A stretch of 64,000 nucleotides of DNA from Ascaphus truei (lineage: Eukaryota > Chordata > Amphibia > Anura > Ascaphidae): assembly GCA_036426205.1 (NCBI GenBank), contig CM071571.1, positions 113,263,208-113,327,207 on the forward strand, written 5' to 3'. Under the pieces are notes generated by a model. The model did no database searches, was not told the origin of the DNA, and worked only from the letters and a program-made list of their open reading frames with translations. The position numbers were made by a program, and so were the translations under genes. Positions 33,936 through 44,436 of this stretch are shown here, in pieces; positions within the stretch are counted from its first letter, which is position 1; every line of letters begins with the position of its first letter.

Positions 33936-34534
33936 CGATATACTTCTATTGCGTATATATATATATATATAGATATAATATAATATATATAATATAATAT
34001 ATATATATAATCTACTAAAACATCATACAATCTTTTATACTTTATAAGATTGGACAATGCATTACAGTGTGGTCTGCAATATATATATATATATATATAT
34101 CATAATACAATCTGTGGCATACGTCAATAACTTAAATGATGTGACTTTTTAGCCCCTTTTTCAGATGACAATGAATTTCAAATTGCTCTGAAGCATAATT
34201 TTCACTTTTGAAATGTAGTATAGCTCCAACTCCTTCAAAAATGAAATCTCAAATGTACTTTTCTGTCTTCATCAGGTGGAATACAAGTAGTAGATATTAG
34301 GACAAAAAAAAATGTTTATATGAGAAAAATGTACCTACTAGGTGAGGTTGTGGCCTATAGTGCATTTGCTGTCACAGGCCCATGTATCCCTAAGAATGTT
34401 AAAACCTCAAAAAGGCAATTGTAAGAAATTACTGCTCATGGTTAAATAGATGCTAAACTATTCAATAACGTTGGTATCGGTTAACATACAGTTAATAGGT
34501 CAATTAAATGGTAACACATACTGTATAAGTCCTA

Positions 34535-35200
34535 GATTCACTAAGCTCCGTTAAATCAGGGCAAATAAAGTCTGGTTAACTAATACATGAACTGATGTTA
34601 TTTGAAGTTGACACCTAATTCATGAAGCTTATCATTTGCATAATCAGCCGTAACGTCATGTTTTTTAGAATGATGCATTATCTTCAAATAATGTGCTGTT
34701 ATTTAAGCCTTGACGTTACTCCTCGACACACACTGAAATAGGACTTTTTCTAAGGAGAGGTTAGAGAGAGGTATCTTAGGTGTGTTCACAGGTATCTCAC
34801 TATATGGAATATAGGTTAGACTATTTGAGGGTATAAACTGTATAATCAGTGGGCCGTCTCCTAAATCAGTCACTCCTTCTTCCCCCTTCCTCTTTAGCAA
34901 AACCCAATACCAGTGTCTGGATGGGAGTAATGCCAGAGTTTGGTATTACTTAAATAACAATATAGGAGTATATACTGTGTTATGACCATACATTTAAAAT
35001 TATACCATATGCCAATTTAGTCTGAATTGAGTAATCTCAAGTTCAGAGATAACATGGGTTTTTAATTAAACTGTAATAGTGGCCAATTCAGTTTAATGAC
35101 TAACCCCCAAAGTGTTAATTGTCTCATTTGGGGAAATTTCAAATCGTTACAACACCTTATTTAGGAGCAATAAAATTACAGATACCATCACTCTCGTAAG
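34535..35200. repeat. Dispersed repeat, copy related in opposite orientation to 37085-37695
   Basis: Begins 'attcactaagctccgttaaa'. The other copy ends with the reverse complement of a variant ('taacatagctttgtgaattc'). Both contain several 'taacgt' / 'acgtta' motifs. Internal matching is patchy. Family unknown. An LRRIQ1 exon lies between the two copies, so they are separate insertions and not ends of one element. Confidence 0.4.
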
Positions 35201-35609
35201 AGTTTCTTATGAATAAAATCAGGTACACGTCACGTGGCAGAACATACTTTTCCTTTTCATCCAAGCCTTCCTTTTCTACTTTTCATTATGAATTTGAAAG
35301 TAGAATGTATTAGTTTCTGAAGACAACTAGAAAAGAGTTTGTTGTAAAGATGTTAGTGTGATATGCAGGGTGTTACAATGGTACCTATGGAATTACCTCT
35401 AATGACTCTACAACACGTCTCTTGCTCATTATGGCTCATATATTTGCTAAGCGGGGCTATTCCATAAGACCCCTTTCAGCGCCGGAAGACATCTTCTGGC
35501 CTATTTAATTGTATAGGCTATGAGGTGTCTTCAGGCGCTAGAAGATGTCTTATGGAATAACACCGCTGCATCGCTTAGTATTGATTTGCCTATGTTTATA
35601 ATAAGAGTA

Positions 35610-35815
35610 CAGGTAGTTCTCATTATCCAACGTTTCACTTTACAACGAATGGCATATCCAACGCTTTACAATGCAACCCTAATGGCCATTTTTTGATGCC
35701 GGAATGCGTTATCCAATGCTCACCGCTACTGATTAACATAGGATTCACTTACAACGGTTTCACTATTCAATGCTACATCCAGAACAGATACCGTTGGATA
35801 ACCGAGGACTGCCTG
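35610..35815. mobile_element. pogo/Tigger-like MITE, 206 bp, just upstream of an exon
   Basis: Left end caggtagttctcattatcca, right end (reverse complement) caggcagtcctcggttatcc, flanked by TA on both sides. The interior has repeated 'atccaacg' / 'tacaacg' blocks typical of Tigger-derived MITEs. Its right end is 84 bp before the exon at 35900. Confidence 0.8.
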
Positions 35816-35899
35816 TATAGTGGTAACCTCTGGTAATTTACTGTTCTATATTATATTTGTTCATATTAACGGTTCTTTTTCCGCATCTTGTACAATCAG

Positions 35900-36101
35900 C
35901 TCTGCAGCCATCATTCAGTCTCATTGGCGAGGATATGTGGTACGCAGAGATATCAGTTATTATGCAAAACTTCATGAGGCTGCCTCAGTGATCCAATCAG
36001 CTTGGCAGCATTACTGCATTAGGAAAAATTACTTACGAAAAATATGTGAACCAAAACCGGATATATTAAAGATGAAAGAAAAGGCTGCTACGGTAATACA
36101 G
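35900..36101 (+). CDS. LRRIQ1: LRRIQ1 exon with two IQ motifs
   Basis: 202 nt exon, acceptor 'cttgtacaatcag', donor gtaaat. It encodes AAIIQSHWRGYVVRRDI (first IQ motif), AASVIQSAWQHYCIRKN (second), then a charged stretch and KEKAATVIQ, the start of a third IQ motif completed by the next exon. IQ motifs bind calmodulin or related EF-hand light chains. The exon starts with one base completing His and ends on a codon boundary. Confidence 0.92.
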
Positions 36102-36609
36102 GTAAATTCAGGTGCATGAGCAAACCAACTGTTAGTTGGATCTATACTTAAGATACAAAAAGGCAATACTAAAGATGATCATCATTTCTATGTTATCTGT
36201 TATTGAGGTGGATTGTTTCATGAATTATTGTCTTGATATACAAAATCTAAGTCCCATTGGTATGTATGTAGGTTATATTATATTAGCATGCAGCGTGAAG
36301 ACTTTCTCGTAGTTGTACTGATGAACTGTAGAACTGTAGAACTGGTCACTAGCACTAAATTCACCATTCTATGTAATCGTACAGCTTGGAAAATTAAGGT
36401 CTCCTCTTACTATTGCATTATTTCTGGCTAAATTGCAAACTGCACCTTTTTTAATTAATTTTTTAATACTATGTTATAAAGTTTTCAAATATCAGATGTT
36501 GAAGTATAGTATACATCATCTTATTGAAAAATGATTAAGTGATTATTCTAGTGTCTGTGTATAAACAACTTTCTTTACAGCACAGTAGTTAATAACATAT
36601 TAGCTTTCT

Positions 36610-37060
36610 AGATGCCTCTAATGTATCTAAAGCCCACTCCCGCCTTAAACCTTTTTTCACTGATTGCCCCACACCTCTGGAATGCCCTTCCCCTCAGTAC
36701 CCGACTTGCACCCTCTCTATCCACCTTTAAGACCCACCTTAAGACACACTGCTTTGCTTAAAGAAGCATATGAATAGCACTGTGGATATTCTGAACACAT
36801 GATACATAAGCTTGGCCCCCTGCAGACGCACGTACCAGAACTCCCTCCTACTGTCTCTGTACGTTCTCCCTACCTACCAATTAGACTGTAAGCTCCTCGG
36901 GGCAGGGACTCCTCTTCCTTAATGTTACTTTTATGTCTAAAGCACTTATTCCCATGATCTGTTATTTATATTATCTGTTATTTATTTGATTACCACATGT
37001 ATTACTACTGTGAAGCGCTATGTACATTAATGGCGCTATAAAGACATACAATACAATACA
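36610..37060 (+). mobile_element. LINE C-terminal fragment and 3' tail
   Basis: The plus strand reads (L)WNALPLSTRLAPSLSTFK, then THLKTHCFA and a stop, the C-terminal block of a CR1/L2/Rex-type LINE. The tail follows: 'gactgtaagctcctcggggc', 'gtgaagcgctatgtacatta', 'atggcgctat' and a short AATACA-rich end. Confidence 0.75.
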
Positions 37061-37084
37061 ATGTAAGAAGGTTAGTCTTTGATA

Positions 37085-37695
37085 AAGTCATAGAGCCAAA
37101 AAGCTCTGTTACAGTAAGTCACGTGATGTGACGTTAGCCTAACTTAGTCATGTTAAGCATAAAGGTATATTCTAAAGGGAAATATTCTAAAGCCATGTTT
37201 TTTCCCGTGAAGAGCATTGTGTTAACGGCTGTTGGTGGTAATGACATGCAATTGATATGCACGGGAGGCATTATCATACCATCGCATATGCACGAAAGTC
37301 TGTTAAGATTAACATGTGGACGTTACGTTAGTGAGGTCATACCTAAACTTGCAGTTACTCACATCCAGACAGTGAAAAAGGGCTCTTGCAGTGTCTGGTT
37401 GGTTGTAACACTAAACATAATTTACTGAACACTGCGTTATTTACTGGGGCGATTTCCTCCCCTCTACTCTGTTTCTCAACTTGACTTACATACCTATTTC
37501 AAGGTCTGGATTGGAGTAACCCTGAGACATACTTAATGCACATTATTGGACGTTACTACTCAGATGTTTTGGGATGCAATTAGTTTTGAGAATACTCGTT
37601 AACCTCATGGAACATAAAATGTGTTCCTCTTTTAAGTAACGTCACGTTATGAGCCCTGATTTTAACATAGCTTTGTGAATTCAGCCCATATTGTG
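37085..37695. repeat. Dispersed repeat, partner of 34535-35200
   Basis: Ends with the reverse complement of the start of the copy at 34535; contains several 'taacgt' and 'cgttac' motifs. An open frame of 92 codons inside it has no family resemblance. Confidence 0.35.
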
Positions 37696-39296
37696 ACTCA
37701 TGGATTCCATAGTTACTGCTGACGAGGCTGCAGTGTGGTAGCAGACCATAGCCACTGATTCTGTAAGGATGGAGGTAGAGGGGTCCAGGAACACTTTGAT
37801 GCTATATCTTTAAGGACGTTTCTTACATTTGATGCTACTAGTCCAGTGGACTTATGCAACTTCAGGCCTAGCAGTGATTTATGATGAAAAAGGCGAAGAA
37901 TGAGTGAGAGAGAGAATTCAAAAGATCCCTTGCAGTATGTGCATCATGTAACTCTACATCTCGCTCTCCAAATCCCAATTTTATTCAGATTGGAGCAAAG
38001 TATTTTGATATATTGATTTTAAGAAAGGCAAGATTAAAAAAAAAAAAAAAGCCTCTGTATATCATTTAAGCTTCAAAAATGCCTTAACACATGGGGCCTA
38101 TTTATTTTCCCGGATACAAAAATAGGGAGAAATAAATGCAAAAATACTGTGCCTGATTTATCAAAGGAAACATGCCCATTGTTGGCTTAGATGCTCCTTT
38201 CCTTTGATACATTTGGTGCTGTTGTTCTCAAGTTATTTCCTGTTTTTTTCAACAAAGGGACTTTGATAAATAGCACCCATCATATTGCTCCTTCGCAATA
38301 CATAAACAGAAATATTTTTTTTATTAATTTAAAAAATAGCTGTAATAGTTAAATAAATAAAAAAAAATGTCATTTAAAATTAACAACATTTACTAACATC
38401 TTTTTTTTTTGCTTCCATATGTTTTGAAATACAGTTTTATTAACCCACAGTGTTTTTAACGTAATCAATTGTAATGGCAAATAATCCTCTTTAAGTGTTA
38501 AAAATTACAAATGTAGGACAGTTTCTAAAGACAAAAATGTATTGATGTGTTATACTGCAGCTCCTTACCAATTACATGTTCCTACCAAAATCCTGAATCA
38601 CTTTAAACCCTAGTGTTTTGAGATATTCTGTGTTAAAATATGAAAAATGCATATTGTCCTGTTTAATTATTGCTTTTTATTATTATTTCCAGCAATGTTG
38701 TTTTCACTTCCATGTATTGTGGCTTAGCAAATTGTTAGATAATCTGTAACACACACAGTTTTACTGTATCTTCATAGTATACTTTAAATTATAAAAGGAT
38801 GCATACGATGAAGCATAGAATAAGAGTAGCTTAACTATGCCAATTACCCACCTCTTTAAATAGCATCACGTACAAGCCATGGGAATTTTACACAAGAGGT
38901 TGTTTGATTCACACTAATTTGAAAGTTAAAGGTTGGAAGTACACACTTTGCTTTCTCTTTGTATCTTCTTTCCCCTCAGGCTCCAAAATGCCCTAAAGGG
39001 ATTGTCAAATTATTAATTAGTTGACCTAGGCTGCATGCAGTAGAGAGAGTTTAAGAATTCCATTCTGCTTACTTGAGGAGACCCTCCTGGGTATTCTTAG
39101 CTTCAGACACATGCAGGCGTTTAATTTGTCATGTAGTTTTAGATGTCACATAAAGTTCAAAAAACAGATCATTGAGCAATTAAACCAAGGTCTGAGATGC
39201 TTTATCTTCCTTACGGGATAACATTATGAATCTGTATTTTGAGTTGATCTATGGCTCTTGTATGACATGCTTTACATTTTTTTTTTTTTTGTTTAG
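37696..39296. other. LRRIQ1 intron, nothing coding
   Basis: AT-rich. 38095-38280 begins 'ggggcctatttattttcccg' and ends 'ttgataaatagcaccc', so it may be a small inverted-repeat MITE, but the interior does not support a firm call. The polypyrimidine tract of the next exon is a long T run at 39278-39290. Confidence 0.4.
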
Positions 39297-39416
39297 GCTG
39301 TTTGGAAGGGATACTACCTAAGAAACAAATTGGCTGCTGCTTTCGCAGCGATTGAAAAAGATGAACTGGAGGATGACTTTGAAGAAGTGAATTTGGATGA
39401 TTTTACTTTTGATGAA
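39297..39416 (+). CDS. LRRIQ1: LRRIQ1 exon, third IQ motif and acidic block
   Basis: 120 nt, phase 0 at both ends. It encodes AVWKGYYLRNKLAAAFAAIE (completing the third IQ motif started in the previous exon) and then the acidic stretch DELEDDFEEVNLDDFTFDE. The latter matches the conserved '(I/V)(D/N)LDDF.FDE' region that follows the last IQ motif in LRRIQ1. Confidence 0.95.
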
Positions 39417-40921
39417 GTATGCAGCAATATTATTGAAACGCTACTTAACTAAAGCAAACGGTTACTCAAAGATTCCATGTTGGCCAAGTTTTTAGAGCAG
39501 ACAGAGAAAGCCATAAGTCCCTTAGCACAGTATTTTATTGCATCATTGCTGTGGTAAAACTTCCCTTACGTATAAATACTGTATAAAGTTATATGTAATA
39601 TACATTGATAAATTCCTTTTTAAGAGAGTACTATGAGATAGATGAGCTAGATTGCTTACGGAATCCTTTACATTTGGAATCAGATAATCTGAAAATTGGA
39701 ATTGAATAGTAAAAGATTCATTGCCATTTTAGAAAAAGTCTACTGTTGTTGTACTCAACCCTTAACTGTTCCACTTTTTAAATAATTATTGCATATTTAT
39801 GTAGTTATGTTTAAGAAGCAGCCCATCTCCGCACTGTACGGGTTTCAGTGACACTGAGGAATGCCATCTAGAAATCCCTTCCCCCATTCCTTGTTTTACT
39901 TATAGTAGCCAAGTAATGTGCTGCAGGCTCCTGTGGCAGCAAATAACTTAATAAAGCGTTAGTCATTGATGTCTTAAAGAAAAGAAAAAAAGATGAACCC
40001 CCAAATCAGTTGAATACTTGAATGTTGGTAACAGTCCCAGTTGTGTTCTGAAAGCTTATTTTACTGCTAAAGTATTGCTATTTTGCAGTTCTATGTTGAC
40101 ATATTATTTTCCCTTTGTAAATAATTTTACAATAATGGGGAGATCTGAGTATCAGATATTGTCACAAAAACAATGCCCAAATCATCTAAACCGAGCAGCA
40201 TGACAACCAGTGCCACTTGGCAGTGAGAAAGCAGCACAAACCTTTTACATGTTCTATATCTTAATCTCCCTCACCAGTTACCTGTTACAAAAGTTACTTT
40301 CTGATCACTATTAAATAATTGTAGTTAACACGTGCAACCTTCCTTTTGTGTGTCTTCCGAAGGAGAAAAAACGTGTAGTATTTACATTAACAGCAAAAAA
40401 CAGCAATGCAAATGTCCAGATAGTAATTAATTTGCCGACACATGGGCCTATATATTGAGGCAAAACTGGAGTAATTCTGGGAAAAGATGCGCAGGATTTA
40501 TGAAAGTCAAAATCTCATTCCTTTCACTTGTTTTTTTTTTCTTCCATAAACCTAGTGCAATTATTTGTGCCAGGATTGCACCACTTTTGCTCAACATATG
40601 TACGTACCTCTTCTTAATATCAGTCACAAGAGAATGGCAAAATCTTTGATAAACCCATAAACTGTTTACACATTTGACATTTTAAATTGAGATCTGTTGA
40701 AGTTTTTTTTTTAATTCAAAGCATTCTACAATGTGATAAGAACTCCAAAATGACTCATCTTCTTTTCTTTTTTCTCTAATATGCTTTGAAGTTATTTTAG
40801 TCGAAGATCTCATTCTGATGTCTGATTTGGAAACACTGAAAACAGTCTGTATTACACTAGAAAACAACTTCTCAAATATTGTCAATACTCTATTTATTTT
40901 GATTCTTCCTTGTTTGCTCAG

Positions 40922-41008
40922 AGTGCAATGGAGGAGGAGTGGATTCTGAATTCCACCCGTTTCCCTTCTAAAACACAACATCTCTCAAGTAAACCAGAAC
41001 GACCAAAG
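40922..41008 (+). CDS. LRRIQ1: LRRIQ1 exon, conserved EEEW...STRFPS block
   Basis: 87 nt, in frame at both ends, acceptor 'cttgtttgctcag', donor gtaaca. It reads SAMEEEWILNSTRFPSKTQH, then LSSKPERPK. The EEEW and STRFPS sequences are diagnostic of the LRRIQ1 C-terminal region. Splits cleanly from neighbours in both directions. Confidence 0.95.
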
Positions 41009-41936
41009 GTAACATGTCGCTGCAATGTCTTAGTCTTTCATCATTCATAAGAGTTTTCTACACCACAGTTATTCATGTGGTTATTTATTGACTTACTTTT
41101 AGATACCTCTGGCTGACACCTTATCCCCAGTTGCAATTTTTCTTGTTTCTTTTTGCGTTTGAAAAAATTCTGTCTATTTTGAATTAATTTCACCACATTA
41201 TGTCACAGTAGCAACGTTTATATAAAAGAGAAAAAAGGCAAACCTTCTGATATTCACCAGCTGCATTTTTGGCAACAGAAGAAAAATCGCTAGTTTATGT
41301 AGCACTTACAAATACTGCAAATCTTCCTTGTCAACGGCTGAGTATTTTCCGAGCAACGAGAGGTTATTACCTTGCAATGATGTTTTTATTCTTTCCTAAG
41401 TCTTAAAATTCTTGCTTTGTGTTTTCATTTCCATGCTTGAATTCGAGTTCATGCACATTCTTAAATATCTAGCGCATTGACATCTTGGAGGTTGATTCGA
41501 TGTACTTCATGGCAACAGTGCTATTCACGTCAATCGCAGTTCTAGCCGATCGCGAGGACATTGGTCATTTTTGGAGTATATGGAATTAGCGCAATATCAA
41601 TTACTGTTTGTAAAGAGTTTGTCATTTTTTACGTTCATGTTTCTTAGAAGTTGAATTTGCCTTTTGGTTCCTTTTCATATTTACAGTAATCACAAGAACA
41701 AGTAGGTCGTACAAACAGATATTGCATACTATTTTATAAAGAAAATTGTAAAGTTCTGTGACTTTTTTTAGCTATAGATATTTGCAAGCATCCCTTCGGT
41801 TAAAAAAAAATCCGTATTTATGGTTTGCGATTAGCAATTTTATGCAAACTGACCTAGTAAATACCTCACTACCAGAAGATGTTGCTACACATTAATTTGC
41901 AATTGCAGTAAATGTACTATTTGATCTATCTATCTT

Positions 41937-41939
<3 letters not shown>

Positions 41940-42026
<87 letters not shown>
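41940..42026. repeat. (CT)n microsatellite, 87 bp
   Basis: Uninterrupted CT dinucleotides on the plus strand, ending 91 bp before the acceptor of the next LRRIQ1 exon and thus extending the pyrimidine-rich region of that intron. Confidence 0.98.
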
Positions 42027-42028
<2 letters not shown>

Positions 42029-42117
42029 GCTACTGGATTTGCCTACTAATAACTCTAGTAACACTATTACAAGACAGTGTAGTATATTTATGTAGATTTA
42101 CTTTTCCCTGTCATCAG

Positions 42118-42245
42118 CTTTCCATGAGCATTGCGCCTCCAGAAGACAAGACACATTCATTACCATGGCTCCCACACCCAGCCTGGCAGTGTGATGCAGC
42201 TGCAGACAGTGCATTCATACAAGGAAGACCTGAACTTGACAGCAG
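42118..42245 (+). CDS. LRRIQ1: LRRIQ1 exon, Pro/Trp-rich block
   Basis: 128 nt, acceptor 'cttttccctgtcatcag', donor gtaaca. It encodes LSMSIAPPEDKTHSLPWLPH, then PAWQCDAAADSAFIQGRPELDS. The LP..P.(Q)AW.C segment corresponds to the same spacing in the mammalian protein after STRFPS. It ends with two bases (AG) of a codon completed by the exon at 44154 to give Arg. Confidence 0.88.
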
Positions 42246-42309
42246 GTAACACTTTAGATTTGTACAATTAATTTTTTATTTCATACACTTTTTCCGTAAT
42301 GAATTTATT

Positions 42310-43060
42310 TATTTTATTTGTTTATTTATAAAAATGTTTTACCAGGAAGTAATACATTGAGAGTTACCTCTCGTTTTCAAGTACAGATGCAGCGGCCGTT
42401 ATTCAAACAAATCACGGCGCCGTTTTGTGTGCACTGCTGTACTCCACGCGGCATTAACGCGGCCAATCGCCCCAGGTACACATGTTTATCGCGGTTGCTT
42501 TGTTTGAATTTCATGGCTTGTGTGCAATTAAATGCAATGACATTAATGAATTGTAATGTGTACAGTACTGTGCTACTGTGTCAATTTCAGGTGTTTAAAA
42601 GCCAGAACACTAAAATGCCATTTTCTGCACTCGCGTCATAAGGCGGTAAGGTTGGAAGAAATCGCACACGCCATCACATGGGTATTCCGAGGTATACACC
42701 GCGTGAAGTGTTTCAATAACGGCCGCTGCATCTGTATGTCCTGGACATAGTTATGATGACAAATAATACATGGTTACAAATACATAGTTACATAAGTGAA
42801 CAGGGTATATACATTATATACAAGACATTGCATGCACTGTTTAAGATAATATATATTATAGGCCTATGCAACAGTTACAGACCAGATTAAAATGTGAGAC
42901 CGCTTTAGTATTAAAAAACTTAGACTGGTGGTGGCTGGGAGAGTCGGGTAGATTGTTCCAGTTGTGGGGTGCACGGTAAGAGAAAAAGGTGCGGCCGTAT
43001 ACTTTGCTGAACCTTGGGACCATTAACAGTCTTTTTGAGTCAGATCTCAGATGATAAGTG
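42310..43060 (-). mobile_element. LINE C-terminal fragment and tail, minus orientation, split by a MITE
   Basis: On the minus strand, YGRTFFSYRAPHNWNNLPDS and then FFNTKAVSHFNLV (about 42890-43020) match the 'F..RAP..WN.LP' C-terminus of LINE polyproteins. The tail with 'tgtattacttcctggtaaaa' runs to about 42310. The MITE at 42384-42734 interrupts it. Confidence 0.6.
42384..42734. mobile_element. Tc1/mariner-type MITE, 351 bp, perfect terminal repeats
   Basis: Terminal inverted repeats cagatgcagcggccgttatt are identical at both ends. TA is duplicated at 42382-42383 and 42735-42736. The interior is non-coding and partly GC-rich (cggcgccg). Removing it joins 'cgttttcaagta' to 'tgtcctgg' of the surrounding LINE tail. 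Confidence 0.85.
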
Positions 43061-43136
43061 ATAAGTACTAAGTTGCCCTCGATGTGACAATATGGTTACA
43101 ATTAACTCAAATATATCACAATTTTATTTCCTGTAG

Positions 43137-43172
43137 TGAAGACTCGGAGAAAGGAAATGCCCAAAATCAGAG
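43137..43172 (+). other. LRRIQ1: Possible 36 nt cassette exon of LRRIQ1
   Basis: Acceptor 'attttatttcctgtag' and donor gtgtaa bound 36 nt. Inclusion would complete a Ser codon, add EDSEKGNAQNQ and leave two bases AG, so the reading frame is kept either with or without it. Without it, the exon junction 42245/44154 gives a region of the same length as in mammalian LRRIQ1, so it is not needed. The donor is weak. Could be chance. Confidence 0.2.
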
Positions 43173-44153
43173 GTGTAACTGGTCCTTAAAGGTTTAATCC
43201 ACATAGCAGTTAAGCAATTTATGTTACAAACATAGAGGCATATGCTTGAAAGCAAAAGTGGAGCAAAATTATTGCTCCAGATGCATCAAAGCATAAACAC
43301 TATTGTTTTCAATTAGATTTGTTTTTCTTTGCTACATAAGGGCCAATTTTTTGCCACAAAGTGCACCACTATTGCCTTGAAATATATATGACCCATAAAG
43401 TATTGTAAGCACTTGTCAATGCAACACAGTTTAAATATCGGTTTCATAATTGAAGATATTTCTAGAAAGCATTTTAAATTTGAGTATTGTAGCAGCATGT
43501 ACACAATTTTTTTTAATGGCTAGTTATGATATAATACTGAACTGCTGTACAGGGACAATACTTTAGAGAATTCCAAATTCCAGTGATCTGCTCATTTAAT
43601 ATTTTAGCTAATTGCCCCACACACAATACTCTTGACCAACATAATATGGTTTTATTAAGTCACTCTTTTCCATGCACTAGAGCACAGGTTTGCATATGAT
43701 AATGCCAACTAAAAACGTAATTTGATTAAGTAATCTTTGCTGCGTGGTTGTTCTATCAGTGTCTTTAATCTATCTTGAGAACAACAATATAATAGTTAAA
43801 AGAATTAGTGTGCTCAATTATTAAATCATATCAAAATATTTAGCATTTGTGTTTTGTGGAAGAATGTGTCTTTAAGTTTCTAGATATAGATATGGATGCT
43901 TTTCTCTGCAGAACAGGATTTGTGTGCTGCTGGTAATTTTTGAAATGTTCTTTAAGTAATTGAAATGTAAACATTTCAAAATGTTAACATACTTTTATAA
44001 CCTTTCACGATGAAGCTTTGCACCACTATTTAAACTAGATTTTATTTCAGATTTTGGAATGCATAAACAGTTGGCTAAAAAGGCTTTAGACTACAAAGCC
44101 ACAGTAAGTTTCTTTTTTTAACTGATTTGGCTTACAATTTCATCTGATGTCAG

Positions 44154-44249
44154 GTTGGAGAAACAGAATCTGTCACATATGTCTAACATGAAGTCCGATA
44201 TTGACGTTTCCTTCAAGTCTGAGAAAGAAGAAAAAATTTCCCAGGAGTG
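44154..44249 (+). CDS. LRRIQ1: LRRIQ1 exon, KSEKEEKISQEW block
   Basis: 96 nt, acceptor 'catctgatgtcag', donor gtatgt. It encodes LEKQNLSHMSNMKSDIDVSF followed by KSEKEEKISQEW. The last twelve residues match the conserved KSEKE.KISEEW sequence of LRRIQ1. The final Trp codon is split as TG/G with the next exon only 98 bp downstream, the shortest intron in the visible gene. Confidence 0.95.
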
Positions 44250-44347
44250 GTATGTAAAAGATTTCCCTTGCTGTATATCTGAATGTTTTATCATGAAATT
44301 AAAATGCAAATTGAACATGTATGGAAGTAAAATTTGCTTTCCTGCAG

Positions 44348-44436
44348 GGGATTTAAAGATGTGTCCACTGCACAATTGATGCTGAAGAGAGCTCAGAAAA
44401 TGAAATCCAAACAAGGAAGGACTAAAAAATTGTTGG
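44348..44436 (+). CDS. LRRIQ1: LRRIQ1 exon, GFKDVSTAQLMLKRAQKMK
   Basis: 89 nt, acceptor 'tgctttcctgcag', donor gtaagt. The protein reads GFKDVSTAQLMLKRAQKMKS then KQGRTKKLL, a basic helical segment that is highly conserved in LRRIQ1. Ends with one base of an Asp codon. Confidence 0.96.

Larger units (their letters stand above)
33512..34080. repeat. Inverted repeat flanking an AT microsatellite and a PLE tail
   Basis: Left arm 33512-33585 and right arm 34012-34080 share 'taatgcattgtccaatctta' and 'gtataaaagattgtat' as reverse complements. Between them are a PLE-like 3' end (33608-33832) and long (TA)n runs at 33586-33607 and 33830-34010. The inserted material apparently separated the arms of an original palindrome. 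Confidence 0.75.
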
